A DNA stretch of 64,000 bases from positions 10,328 to 74,327 of the forward strand of contig JBJXGZ010000111.1 of NCBI GenBank assembly GCA_046160625.1. The letters are read 5' to 3'. Below the pieces are notes generated by a model. It had not been told where the DNA came from. It made no database searches and was given only the letters and a program-made list of their open reading frames with translations. Positions 1-7,756 of this stretch are shown here, piece by piece; position 1 is the stretch's first letter, and each line of letters starts with the position of its first letter. The translations under genes and the position numbers were made by a program. The DNA comes from M3007 sp046160625 (GTDB lineage: Bacteria > Bacteroidota > Bacteroidia > Chitinophagales > Saprospiraceae).

Positions 1-52
1 GAACACCAGGCTATTGAAGGGAGATATTGGGTTTCAAGAAGAAGCATTTCTA

Positions 53-110
53 AGTGGTAAGTGATGAGTGGTAAGTGTTACGCAAAGCACACCACTTATC
101 ACTTACCACT
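53..110. repeat. Hairpin H1 overlapping the 3' end of the TraB/GumN gene
   Basis: Arms 53-72 and 91-110 pair over 20 positions with one G-T wobble (66/97). The left side contains the 11-mer AGTGGTAAGTG twice (53-63 and 67-77), so the arm is built from a short reiterated word. The right arm encodes the last residues (Ser-Gly-Lys) and the TGA stop of the reverse-strand TraB/GumN gene, so the hairpin is partly translated. It may act as a terminator or be a mobile palindrome; the sequence does not decide. Confidence 0.75.
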
Positions 111-911
111 CAATATAGGTTTTACTTTGAATCCCGCCTTTTTCAAAAGACGAAGCATCCCCTTTCCGCCCGCCAAATGCCCTGCGCCAACTGCGCAAAA
201 CAGCGAATGGTCGGAAGCGATTTCTCCAAAGCGCTTGGCCATCAGTTCGTTGCGACGATACAACAGAATTTTTCGCATTCCCTTCGCATCTTTTTTTGCA
301 CTTTGGTAGAGTGCCTGGATTTCGCCATCAGCGTAGCGACGCATCATTTTATGGAGCCGCGTTTTATGCCTGTTATGGTTTTTGAGCAGCCAGGTCAAGC
401 CTTTCAAATGCTGTTCAAATGGTATTTGCCGCAGGGTTTCAAGTTGATCGGCGAAGGTTTCCACCCCTATGGTCGTCTTGCCAATGGAACGGGCATGTTG
501 CCACAAAGTCTCATCGAGCGAATGTGCGGATTCTTCAAGTAGGAAGGCCATACTTAGCGCTGTGCTGACAGTCATAGGGTGCTGGTGGCGGAATGCCTCA
601 GCATCTGAGCCGAATTTCTTTTCAGCATAACGGTTTAGGGATTTCCAGGCTTGTGGACTAAGCCAATGCTCTAAGTCTTTTCCCCCTGGCAACTTTAGCG
701 CGGTAGAAAGCGCTTCGGAATCGGTTTCGGAAAAATCAAATTCTGTTGCAAACATTTCACATTCAGCCACATATCGCATTGCCATATCCAGCCAACCAAA
801 GGCGCGAAGATCGCGCACGTGCATGGTGCCGAAAAGGTAGGAGGCTTGGCCACCAGTTCTTGGTTCGATTTTCCAAAGCAGGGAATCTTGAGTTTTTTTC
901 TTTTTCACCAC
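99..911 (-). CDS. TraB/GumN family protein
   Basis: About 270 residues. The N-terminal LFGTMHV motif (GT.H) and the C-terminal GAGHLAGGKGML motif are the two signature blocks of the TraB/GumN (haem-binding or putative metalloprotease-like) family; no molecular function is firmly established for bacterial members. The open frame reaches an ATG at 974, but that start lies inside hairpin H2. I therefore prefer the GTG codons at 911 or 908, just before Lys-Lys-Lys-Lys-Thr-Gln-Asp. No convincing signal peptide is left with that start. The stop codon sits in the right arm of hairpin H1, so the last few residues come from repeat DNA. The gene is separated from the SPOR-tailed gene upstream by the perfect hairpin H2, which makes independent transcription likely. 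Family call is firm; the start is uncertain. Confidence 0.8.
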   Translation of the reverse strand: MVKKKKTQDSLLWKIEPRTGGQASYLFGTMHVRDLRAFGWLDMAMRYVAECEMFATEFDFSETDSEALSTALKLPGGKDLEHWLSPQAWKSLNRYAEKKFGSDAEAFRHQHPMTVSTALSMAFLLEESAHSLDETLWQHARSIGKTTIGVETFADQLETLRQIPFEQHLKGLTWLLKNHNRHKTRLHKMMRRYADGEIQALYQSAKKDAKGMRKILLYRRNELMAKRFGEIASDHSLFCAVGAGHLAGGKGMLRLLKKAGFKVKPILSGK

Positions 912-943
912 AAGCGCATTTAGTAAATAACATATAATCACAA

Positions 944-1028
944 TTTTATGAAACACATAGGCACAATAGGACACATAGTGTTGAAAATCAGGACTATGTG
1001 TCCTATTGTGCCTATGTGTTTCATAAAA
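944..1028. repeat. Perfect 36-bp hairpin H2 (CAC-framework element)
   Basis: Arms 944-979 and 993-1028 are perfect reverse complements (36 bp) around a 13-nt loop. Each arm contains three related words (ACACATAGG, CACAATAGGA, CACATAG), giving the framework CAC-n-GG / CAC-n-GGA / CAC-n that recurs in hairpins at 55435-55537 and 57156-57241. It begins 16 nt after the stop of the SPOR-tailed gene and ends before the likely TraB start, so it could terminate the former. There is no T-tract of intrinsic-terminator type beyond the short terminal A/T run. Confidence 0.95.
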
Positions 1029-1043
1029 CTATTCAAGCTGTTT

Positions 1044-2582
1044 TCAGCGAAGTTTCCGCACCCAAAACCTTCCATTTTTCAGGTCGTAGCGCTGGAAGGC
1101 AAGTGCGAAATTTTCGGCTGCCCGATTTGCAGCCGCTTCGGTAGGGTAGAGTTCCCCTAGCCATACCAGATAGCCCGAGCGGTTTTCGGCAATGCATGCT
1201 TGTGAAACCCAGCGGCATGGCACACCGCGCGCTAGAAGTTCTTCGGCACGGCCGACAGCTGACTCTTTTTCCATGAAAGAATTGTCTTGTACAAACCAAC
1301 CCCGTCCAGTTTGAAAAATATTGCAAGGGTCTGAAGCTTTTCCGGTGGCCTTGGCAGGTTTTGGCTTAGGTCTTTCTTCCTCTATTCCAGCATTTTCGTC
1401 TTCTGAAAGGTAAATGGTGTTTTCTTCGTTTTGGAATTTTTTATTTTTAGATATCGGGTATTGTTTTGGAACACCTCTGGGTTCGCCGTCTGCCGGAACA
1501 AGTTCGCTTTCAACCAAATAACCAACCTGGTCCTCTGGATTAACACCGTTCGGACGGAGCTCGAGGCCTTCTAATTCCAAAACTTTTTCATCGCTGTAGG
1601 TCGCAACGTTCCAGAACAACAAGGCAGTCGCAAAAAAAGCCAAAAAGGCCACCCATTTTTGCACGCCCTGCGCGCTCATGAAGCGTGTGTAGGCAGAGCT
1701 GGTCTGACCGATTGGCTTATGTAACAAACTCCAAATATTTCTTTTGAAAGGGGACAAGACGAGGTAATGAAAAGGGCGGTAAATCTTGTTCCACAATGCA
1801 GTAACCGCATCAGGGGTTTTTGGTCGGCGTGCGGCCATTTTCTCCACGTTTTGGCTGAAGGATTGGTACCACTCTGCCCGGGTTACCCATTGGGTCATCT
1901 TGCGGTCTTTGCCAAATATGCCCAGTCGGGAGGGGTCAATCACTTTCCGCACCATCCCTTCCAAAGGCACAATGGCAAGGCCAATACCATTATACACGCA
2001 CTGGTTACGAAGTTCGAGGAGGTAGGGATCGTTGGGAGAGGGGAATACATCTTCTGCGATAGCAACCCATTGTTCGTCAGCAAAATATTGCTTAAACTGT
2101 TGAATAGCAAAGATATATCGGTACTTTCTCCAGCCTTGAACAATGAAATACCAGCCCAAAAAACTGATCAACCCTATGCCCAAGAGCAAACCAAAATTGC
2201 CCACAGTTCTCAATTCCACAAGCCAACCCAAGTTGGTTTTAAAAAAAAAGCCATAGGCCAGCGCAGCACATACCATAGCAAACGCTGCACAATCCCAGAG
2301 CAAATAATAGACATTCAGTTGGAATTTAACCTCTTCAGATTTGTCGCGCGAAGTGGCTTCATAGGTACAAGCAAAAGCAGTACCGTCAGATTTACGAAAA
2401 GTGATTTTGCCATCTGCAACCCAGCCCTCTTTGCTCACGTTGTCGAGTTCTACCGACACCGAATTAGGCATAGGTTCATAGCGGTTTTTGTAGAAATCCC
2501 GTAGGAAAGGCATGAATCGCCGCTTTACTTCATCCTCGGTGAGGCTGCTGCTGTTTGGTGTAAAGGTTTGACTTTCTTGCAT
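1044..2582 (-). CDS. Membrane protein with C-terminal SPOR-like domain
   Basis: 512 residues when started at the ATG at 2582. The frame runs on to 2669, but that extension would overlap fabH and lacks an initiation context, while a perfect -7 box lies at 2605-2612. After an N-terminal soluble domain come two membrane segments near residues 87-110 and 127-150, a cytosolic-looking stretch, a third segment near 304-322, then an acidic linker. The last ~80 residues resemble SPOR: a first strand GWFVQDNSF, a second strand GYLVWLGELY and Ala-rich helices. SPOR domains bind denuded peptidoglycan glycan strands at division sites; here that is inference from the fold. I do not recognise the N-terminal part. 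It follows fabH on the same strand with a 37-bp gap. Confidence 0.72.
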   Translation of the reverse strand: MQESQTFTPNSSSLTEDEVKRRFMPFLRDFYKNRYEPMPNSVSVELDNVSKEGWVADGKITFRKSDGTAFACTYEATSRDKSEEVKFQLNVYYLLWDCAAFAMVCAALAYGFFFKTNLGWLVELRTVGNFGLLLGIGLISFLGWYFIVQGWRKYRYIFAIQQFKQYFADEQWVAIAEDVFPSPNDPYLLELRNQCVYNGIGLAIVPLEGMVRKVIDPSRLGIFGKDRKMTQWVTRAEWYQSFSQNVEKMAARRPKTPDAVTALWNKIYRPFHYLVLSPFKRNIWSLLHKPIGQTSSAYTRFMSAQGVQKWVAFLAFFATALLFWNVATYSDEKVLELEGLELRPNGVNPEDQVGYLVESELVPADGEPRGVPKQYPISKNKKFQNEENTIYLSEDENAGIEEERPKPKPAKATGKASDPCNIFQTGRGWFVQDNSFMEKESAVGRAEELLARGVPCRWVSQACIAENRSGYLVWLGELYPTEAAANRAAENFALAFQRYDLKNGRFWVRKLR

Positions 2583-2604
2583 TTGCGCGTTGGTGTTTGG
2601 CAGG

Positions 2605-2612
2605 CAAAGGTA
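2605..2612 (-). promoter_or_regulatory. Putative -7 box for the SPOR-tailed gene
   Basis: On the reverse strand this reads TACCTTTG, a perfect match to the Bacteroidota sigma-A -7 consensus TAnnTTTG. Transcription would start near 2598, giving a ~16-nt leader before the ATG at 2582 and supporting that start. No clear -33 TTG is seen. Confidence 0.45.
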
Positions 2613-2619
2613 CGTCAAT

Positions 2620-3591
2620 CTACCAAGTGAAAACAGTCCCAGCATACGCCAGTCCACCCCCAAAACCAAATATCATGATTTTGTCCCCCCTTTTCACCTT
2701 ACCTGATTTTATCCCATTATACAGTGCGATTGGAATACTGGCCGACGAGGTGTTGCCATAATCAACGATGCTTTCCAGTGTTTTTTCCACCGGGAAACCA
2801 GTGTCCTTGCAAATGGCTTCAATGATCCTAAGGTTAGCGCTGTGTGGTACAAACCAGTCAATTTGGGAAAGGCTCAAGCCATTGGCAGCGGCAAGGATGG
2901 GCATCTGTTCGATCGCCTTGTTTACAGCCCATTTGAAGACTTTTTTACCATTCTGCACGATGCAGCGATTCATCGTAAGTGGTTGCCCATCAATACTTTC
3001 AGCAAAACCGGAGATGTATAGATCCGGCCCGCCTTCTCCGCTGGCGCCTGTAATACCAACGCCGATATTGCCCGTTTCATCGGCTTCAATGAGCACTGCA
3101 CCAGCACCGTCGCCAAAAAGCATACATGAGGTTCGATCAGTAAAATCGGTCACTTTCGAGAGGGTTTCTGCGCCTATCACCAGTATTTTTTTATGTATTC
3201 CTCCTGCAATCAGCCCAGTTGCCATCACCACACCATAGGAAAAACCAGCACAGGCGGCATAAATATCCAAAGCCCCGGCGCGGGAAAGCGAAAGCCGGTG
3301 TTGAACTCGGCATGCCATGCTAGGCATAGGCTGATCGGGCGAAGTGGTGGCTACCAAAATCATGTCTACATCCTCCAATGAAACAGTGGGATACTGCGCC
3401 ACAAGGTCTTGTACAGCCTTTACGCAGAGGTCGCTGGTGAACTCGTTTGGGCCTGTATGGTAGCGTGTTTTAATACCTGTTCTCGACACGATCCACTCAT
3501 CAGTGGTCTCGATCAGTGATTCAAAAAAAGCATTGTTAATGATCTTTTCCGGAACTGCCATTCCGATGGCGGATAAACGGGCGTTTGCCAT
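2620..3591 (-). CDS. fabH: 3-oxoacyl-ACP synthase III (FabH)
   Basis: 323 residues, the usual FabH length, using the ATG at 3591 (MANARLSAIG); the 16-residue extension to 3639 is not typical. FabH condenses acetyl-CoA (or a branched acyl-CoA) with malonyl-ACP to start fatty-acid synthesis in the cytosol. The Cys-His-Asn triad is visible: Cys114 in AACAGFSYG, His250 in FVPHSANLR and Asn280 in YGNTSSASIP. The C-terminal GFGGGLAYAGTVF block is characteristic of the family. It is transcribed away from anmK, with a perfect -7 box in the divergent region. No other fab genes are in the window, so it may be a second copy supplying special primers; that cannot be judged here. Confidence 0.95.
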   Translation of the reverse strand: MANARLSAIGMAVPEKIINNAFFESLIETTDEWIVSRTGIKTRYHTGPNEFTSDLCVKAVQDLVAQYPTVSLEDVDMILVATTSPDQPMPSMACRVQHRLSLSRAGALDIYAACAGFSYGVVMATGLIAGGIHKKILVIGAETLSKVTDFTDRTSCMLFGDGAGAVLIEADETGNIGVGITGASGEGGPDLYISGFAESIDGQPLTMNRCIVQNGKKVFKWAVNKAIEQMPILAAANGLSLSQIDWFVPHSANLRIIEAICKDTGFPVEKTLESIVDYGNTSSASIPIALYNGIKSGKVKRGDKIMIFGFGGGLAYAGTVFTW

Positions 3592-3664
3592 AAACTGTTG
3601 ATAGTGAAGACGCTCCGAAAGGTGGTGATGAAACGCCAAGGGTTAAAACTTGAAATGGGCACAG

Positions 3665-3672
3665 CAAAAGTA
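3665..3672 (-). promoter_or_regulatory. Putative -7 box for fabH
   Basis: Reverse-strand TACTTTTG, a perfect TAnnTTTG box, about 75 nt upstream of the fabH ATG in the divergent fabH/anmK region. The predicted transcript start is near 3659. No convincing -33 TTG is seen. Confidence 0.5.
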
Positions 3673-3773
3673 TAACCACAAATTCGCCATTCACGCCTTT
3701 TTGAGATGAAATTCAAAAACAAAAGAAATAAAAGGCGACAATTCAGATAGCCGGAGGAAATTTGCCCTTGATT

Positions 3774-4991
3774 ATGAAAAAACATGTTTTTCAACTGAAT
3801 GAGATTTCCAGAAAACGGACGCGCCACATCATGGGCCTTATGTCGGGCACCTCTTTGGATGGGTTGGACGTGGCCTTGTGCGCGTTTACAGGCTCAGGTC
3901 AGCAGACTCGCGTAAAGGTTTTGCAGTTTGAAACGGTGCCCTACGAGGAGGAATTCAAGGACGAAATCAGGAAGGTTTTTGCCCAAAAACGAATTGATTT
4001 TCAGCACCTTGTATTATTGAATGCGCTGATTGCGGAACGTCACGCAGCAATAGTAAACCAATGTCTGAAAATGTGGAAAATCAAGCCAGAAGAGGTGGAT
4101 TTGCTGGCCTCGCATGGGCAAACAATGTTCCATGCACCGCGCGTTTTTCACGGCTTGCCAGACTATCCTAATGCCACGCTCCAAATCGGCGATGGAGACC
4201 ATCTTGCCGTCCGCACCGGCATTATTACGGTGTCAGATTTTCGGCAAAAACACATCGCCGCAGGTGGTGAGGGTGCGCCGCTAGCGCTTTATGGCGATTA
4301 CTTTTTATTCTCTAAAAAAGGGGAAGAGCGATACTTGCTCAATATTGGCGGCATTGCTAATTTTACCTATCTGCCTGGAAATCAAGATCCTGCACAAGCA
4401 TTTGCTTCGGACACAGGCCCAGGAAACACCCTGCTTGATGCTTTTGCGAGAGAACTATTTGGAGTACCCTATGATGAAGGTGCTCGCCTTGCCTCCAATG
4501 GCCGAGTAGACGAGCGACTGCTTGAAATCCTAAAATCAGAACCGTATTTTGCCAAACCACTCCCAAAAACCACCGGCCCGGAACTGTTTTCCCTTGAATG
4601 GGTCAAGGCGGCGATTGCGCAATTGCCGAAGGGCAATCCAAACCCTTATGATGTTATGGCAACCCTTACAAAGCTTACCGCAGACACGATAGCAGATGCG
4701 ATGCTCCGTGTCGAGGTGACACCTCCTCCTGCGTCGGAGATGTCACCTCGAAGATCCATCTATCTAAGTGGCGGAGGTGCACACAATCCATTGATTGTTA
4801 AGTATTTAAAGCTTAGATTACCCAGTTTCAAAATCCACCCAATGGCAAAACTGGGCATTGGTGGAGATGCCAAAGAAGCCGTTCTTTTTGCTGTTTTAGC
4901 CAATGAAACCGTGGCGGGTAGGGTAGGAGAGGCAGCAGTTTTGGGCGGTATCCCCTTGGTGGGGATGGGGAAGGTGTCGTTTCCAGGGTAG
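3774..4991 (+). CDS. anmK: Anhydro-N-acetylmuramic acid kinase (AnmK)
   Basis: 405 residues. AnmK hydrolyses and phosphorylates 1,6-anhydro-MurNAc to MurNAc-6-phosphate in cytosolic peptidoglycan recycling. Family blocks in order: HIMGLMSGTSLDGLDVAL (phosphate loop), ASHGQTMFH, QIGDGDHLAV, IAAGGEGAPLA, LNIGGIANFTYL and the late SGGGAHNPL. Either TTG 3762 or ATG 3774 could start it; ATG 3774 is preferred. The protein is ~30-40 residues longer than a typical ~370-residue AnmK. Part of the excess is a Pro-rich insertion around residues 313-326 that is encoded by an in-frame hairpin (4711-4751) just before the SGGGAHN block. Stop TAG lies 20 nt before hairpin H4, which separates it from the convergent kdsB. 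Confidence 0.95.
   Translation: MKKHVFQLNEISRKRTRHIMGLMSGTSLDGLDVALCAFTGSGQQTRVKVLQFETVPYEEEFKDEIRKVFAQKRIDFQHLVLLNALIAERHAAIVNQCLKMWKIKPEEVDLLASHGQTMFHAPRVFHGLPDYPNATLQIGDGDHLAVRTGIITVSDFRQKHIAAGGEGAPLALYGDYFLFSKKGEERYLLNIGGIANFTYLPGNQDPAQAFASDTGPGNTLLDAFARELFGVPYDEGARLASNGRVDERLLEILKSEPYFAKPLPKTTGPELFSLEWVKAAIAQLPKGNPNPYDVMATLTKLTADTIADAMLRVEVTPPPASEMSPRRSIYLSGGGAHNPLIVKYLKLRLPSFKIHPMAKLGIGGDAKEAVLFAVLANETVAGRVGEAAVLGGIPLVGMGKVSFPG
4711..4751. repeat. In-frame intragenic hairpin H3 in anmK
   Basis: Arms 4711-4726 and 4736-4751 pair at 15 of 16 positions around a 9-nt loop. The sequence is wholly inside anmK and kept in frame, encoding a Pro-rich loop (EVTPPPASEMSPR) just before the conserved SGGGAHN motif. 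The word GAGGTGACA/TGTCACCTC is repeated in inverted form, the same design as the intergenic hairpins, so it may be a captured copy of such an element. Confidence 0.75.
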
Positions 4992-5011
4992 GGGTTTAGA
5001 GGTATAATTTT

Positions 5012-5095
5012 TTTTGACAGGATTTACAGGATAAACAGGATTTACCTCTATAAATTCGCGGTTGAATCCTGTTTATCCTGTAAATCCTGTCAAAA
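5012..5095. repeat. Perfect 31-bp hairpin H4 between anmK and kdsB
   Basis: Arms 5012-5042 and 5065-5095 are perfect reverse complements (31 bp) with a 22-nt loop. The word ACAGGAT occurs three times per arm at about 9-10-bp spacing. It lies between convergent genes, and the kdsB stop (TGA, 5092-5090 on the reverse strand) is inside the right arm. A T-run flanks each outer end, so it could work as a bidirectional terminator. Confidence 0.95.
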
Positions 5096-5827
5096 TTGAA
5101 ATTTAGGCAATCCCTCCAAATCCTCTGGCGTATCCACTCCTTGCGTCTCCCATTCCGTCACGCCAACCGCAATACGAAAACCATGCTCCAGCCAGCGCAA
5201 TTGTTCCAGGGATTCTGCTATTTCCAAGGGGGTAGGGGAGAGCTCGGCAATTTTCAACAGCGCTTCTCGTCGGAACCCGTAAAGGCCAATATGCTTGTAA
5301 AAATCTTGTTTTTCAAGCCAATTTTCTGGGTTCACACCTCGAACAAAGGGAATAGGGTGGCGGCTGAAATAGATTGCCCCGACTTTTTCGGAAAAGACCA
5401 GCTTAACCACATTCGGGTTGCTCAAAAAATCAGGCCGATCAATTTTCTTGGCAAGGGTAGCGATAGCAGCGTGTGGATTTTGCAACAAAGTATCCGCCAA
5501 TAAATCAATCTGTTGTGGTTGGATGAACGGTTCGTCGCCCTGTACATTCAACACAAAAGCGGCTTCAGAGAATCGTCGCGCTACTTCTGCACAACGATCT
5601 GTGCCGCTCGGATGTGCTGGGCTTGTCATCAACACCTCGGCTCCAATATCCCGCACATGGTTAAAAATACGGTCGTCGTCTGTGGCCACCACCACCCGAT
5701 CCACTTGGGTGGATTGGTTAACTTGTTCTAAAACCCGCTGAATCATGCTTTTTCCAGCAATATTGGTCAGAGCTTTGCCGGGGAAACGGGTAGAGGCCCA
5801 GCGGGCAGGAATTACAGCGAGTACCAT
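5090..5827 (-). CDS. kdsB: 3-deoxy-manno-octulosonate cytidylyltransferase (KdsB)
   Basis: 245 residues, standard for KdsB, which makes CMP-Kdo from CTP and Kdo for lipid A/LPS core assembly. Visible family blocks: N-terminal VIPARWASTRFPGKAL nucleotide-binding loop, VVVATDDDRI, MTSPAHPSGTDRCAEV and VLNVQGDEPFI, followed by the HIGLYGFRREAL block. The ATG at 5827 begins the conserved MVLAVIPAR and needs no alternative. The stop codon is contributed by hairpin H4. It is transcribed towards anmK and away from the LysM-protein gene. I did not find a consensus -7 box on this strand. Confidence 0.96.
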   Translation of the reverse strand: MVLAVIPARWASTRFPGKALTNIAGKSMIQRVLEQVNQSTQVDRVVVATDDDRIFNHVRDIGAEVLMTSPAHPSGTDRCAEVARRFSEAAFVLNVQGDEPFIQPQQIDLLADTLLQNPHAAIATLAKKIDRPDFLSNPNVVKLVFSEKVGAIYFSRHPIPFVRGVNPENWLEKQDFYKHIGLYGFRREALLKIAELSPTPLEIAESLEQLRWLEHGFRIAVGVTEWETQGVDTPEDLEGLPKFQF

Positions 5828-5854
5828 TTTTTTCAGAAGAGTGGGTTAGATGCG

Positions 5855-5862
5855 TATTTTTG
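5855..5862 (+). promoter_or_regulatory. Putative -7 box for the LysM-protein gene
   Basis: TATTTTTG, a perfect TAnnTTTG match between the divergent kdsB and LysM genes. The predicted transcript starts near 5869, giving a ~68-nt leader to the ATG at 5937. Confidence 0.4.
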
Positions 5863-5936
5863 CGACAGATTTCCTTTGGGCCAGCGAAAAAATTACTCCA
5901 TAAGCATGTTCTATGCTCCAAACCAATTCGATACCT

Positions 5937-6782
5937 ATGAGAAAATTACCCCTTATTGTACTGTTCCTACTTCTTTTGTCAGGTTCCTTGCTGGCGCAAG
6001 AGGAACAGCCAAGTCCTTTACTCAACTCCCGTGATTCTCTTTTATTAACGGTGGAAGAAGGTAAAAAATACATCCACCATCCTATAAAGCCTAAGCAAAC
6101 CCTGTTTTCTATTTCCAGATATTACAACATTGGTCTGGAAGAACTTTTTGAATTAAACCCTGATTTCCGTAACGACCCTACGCTTCGTATTGGTGCTCGT
6201 GTCAAAATTCCGATTCCAAACAAGGCTATCAAGCGGTACAAAAGTAGCAGTTTCGTGGCATCCGAAAATACGGGTATTTATTATATGGTAAAACAGGGCG
6301 ACAACCTGTACCAAATATCAAAGCGTTACTTTGAAATGCCCGTTGACAGTATTGCAAAGCGCAACCGCCTGAAAAACAATGCCATAAGGCCCGGACAACG
6401 CCTGCTCATGGGCTGGATGGGCACAGAAGGATTTCATGCTGATTGGCGCCCTGTGCGCCCTGTCACCGAATCTGATGTCTTGAAATCCCAGTATAATGAA
6501 GGAAAGAAGGGTAAAAAAGAAAACTCAGCTCAAGGAGTCTGCTTTTGGCCTAAAGACAGCAAGGAAAAGGGTTCACTATACGCGCTTCACCGAGATGCTA
6601 AAATTGGTAGCATCATCTGCGTCAACAATCCCATGGGCAACCGCACAGTGTATGCAAAGGTAATAGGAAGAATCCCTGAGGGCTACGAACGCAACATAGA
6701 AGTTGTTTTGTCGCCTGAAGCCGCCCGCAAACTTGGCGCTCGCGATCCTCGCTTCTTTGTAAAAACAAAATATTTAAAATAA
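5937..6782 (+). CDS. Secreted LysM protein with RlpA-like C-terminus
   Basis: 281 residues using the ATG at 5937, which is directly followed by a clean signal peptide (MRKLPLIVLFLLLLSGSLLA, then Q); the upstream start at 5913 would spoil it. Two LysM repeats follow: one around residues 45-95 (PKQTLFSISRYYNIGLEELF) and one around 112-160 (VKQGDNLYQISKRYFEMPVD). LysM binds N-acetylglucosamine-containing glycans such as peptidoglycan. The last ~90 residues (GVCFWPKDS, GSIICVNNP, VYAKVIGRIPE) look like a double-psi beta-barrel of the RlpA/lytic-transglycosylase type. Without the catalytic residues verified, enzymatic activity is only possible. Probably periplasmic and wall-associated. The next gene is 43 bp downstream and may be cotranscribed. 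Confidence 0.85.
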   Translation: MRKLPLIVLFLLLLSGSLLAQEEQPSPLLNSRDSLLLTVEEGKKYIHHPIKPKQTLFSISRYYNIGLEELFELNPDFRNDPTLRIGARVKIPIPNKAIKRYKSSSFVASENTGIYYMVKQGDNLYQISKRYFEMPVDSIAKRNRLKNNAIRPGQRLLMGWMGTEGFHADWRPVRPVTESDVLKSQYNEGKKGKKENSAQGVCFWPKDSKEKGSLYALHRDAKIGSIICVNNPMGNRTVYAKVIGRIPEGYERNIEVVLSPEAARKLGARDPRFFVKTKYLK

Positions 6783-6788
6783 CAAATC

Positions 6789-6802
6789 AGGGCGAAAGCC
6801 CT
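6789..6802. other. Small GNRA-loop stem between two genes
   Basis: AGGGC-GAAA-GCCCT, a 5-bp stem capped by a GAAA tetraloop, 7 nt after the LysM gene stop. It is small and could be chance, a transcript-stability element or a weak attenuator. Confidence 0.3.
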
Positions 6803-6825
6803 TCCCGCGCTCAAACATTTGACAC

Positions 6826-7653
6826 ATGAACAAAGCATTTATCCTCGCTAATCTATTGGTTTTCACGCTGTTGGCATGCAAACAGGACCCTAAAATAAGT
6901 CAGGGGGTACCGGTTCATATGCAGCCAGGCGAACAGGCCAATCCAACAGTGCTGGCTGGCCACTGGATTGCCATGAACTTTTGCGCTTTTGCCAACCAAT
7001 ACGGCTCAGTTCTCGGAGCTATGAATAATGGTCACCTCCCATATGCTTACGCATTCACATTCAATCCTGCAAAACCTGACAGTGTACTTTGCTACAACGC
7101 TTTTGAGTCTTGGACGCTACCTATTAGATATAATGTTGATACCCTTGAATTGATGGGCGCTCGACCTGGCAAATCGATCTACCTGATTTATGATTCGAAG
7201 GGAGACAAGGAAATCACGATGATTGACCCTACCGAAGGCAGAGTACAACTCGACAGGTTCATCAAATCAAAAGCAGGCACTGTTGACGGTTACACAGCCT
7301 TTACTACTGCTTTGAACCACAATCTTTTAAATGGAGCATTTAAACTTTTGGGCAAGGGCGCAGGCGGCCAGATATCCTTTACGCCCGGAGGCTTTTTGCT
7401 GGGCTTGAAAGGTTACGACCGTTACGAGATTTGCACGGGAGGCGATTGCTTTTTAGCGGGACAAGACATTGATGTGATTACCCTTTTTGATTCAAAGGAC
7501 GAGGCAAATACCTCCAAATTTTTCGGGTATCGTTATAATGAGAATAATGACACATTGACTTTTTACAACCTTGTCAATAAAAATCCAGAGGAAAAAGGCC
7601 TGTATAAGGTTGCTGCACCGGCTTTTAAATTTTCTCGAAAAAAGCAAATGTAA
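6826..7653 (+). CDS. Hypothetical lipoprotein
   Basis: 275 residues. The N-terminus MNKAFILANLLVFTLLACKQ has a lipobox (LLAC), so it is likely a lipoprotein anchored at Cys18. I do not recognise the rest. It has an aromatic, beta-rich pattern with recurring motifs such as WIAMNFCAF, FESWTLPIRYNVDTLELMG and YKVAAPAFKFSRK, and two Cys in YEICTGGDCFLAG that could form a disulfide. No catalytic motif is evident. It follows the LysM gene by 43 bp on the same strand, so both may act on the cell envelope. A hairpin just after the stop could end the transcript. Confidence 0.75.
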   Translation: MNKAFILANLLVFTLLACKQDPKISQGVPVHMQPGEQANPTVLAGHWIAMNFCAFANQYGSVLGAMNNGHLPYAYAFTFNPAKPDSVLCYNAFESWTLPIRYNVDTLELMGARPGKSIYLIYDSKGDKEITMIDPTEGRVQLDRFIKSKAGTVDGYTAFTTALNHNLLNGAFKLLGKGAGGQISFTPGGFLLGLKGYDRYEICTGGDCFLAGQDIDVITLFDSKDEANTSKFFGYRYNENNDTLTFYNLVNKNPEEKGLYKVAAPAFKFSRKKQM

Positions 7654-7656
7654 GAA

Positions 7657-7693
7657 GCGTGGCTTATAAAACTATTTGTTTGATAAGCCACGC
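7657..7693. terminator. Hairpin after the lipoprotein gene
   Basis: Perfect 11-bp stem (GCGTGGCTTAT, 7657-7667; 7683-7693) with a 15-nt loop starting 4 nt after the lipoprotein stop, followed by an AT-rich stretch. It probably separates this gene from ribH. Confidence 0.6.
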
Positions 7694-7756
7694 CATAAAT
7701 TTTATTTTGCAAAAGGGTAGGGTAGTGCCTCCAAACCTGAAATTCAAAAACAACAA

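Noticed and set aside
75..542. Forward open frame of 155 codons at the left end
   Set aside because: It lies entirely opposite the TraB/GumN gene, has no family motif, and is interpreted as a shadow frame.
912..974. N-terminal extension of the TraB/GumN gene to the ATG at 974
   Set aside because: The extra codons are hairpin sequence and are not conserved-looking; a GTG at 911 or 908 fits better.
1767..2504. Forward open frame of 245 codons
   Set aside because: Antisense to the SPOR-tailed membrane gene and without recognisable domains.
3694..3737. Short inverted repeat CGCCTTTT/AAAAGGCG in the fabH-anmK gap
   Set aside because: Only 8 bp with a 28-nt loop in an A/T-rich region; likely chance.
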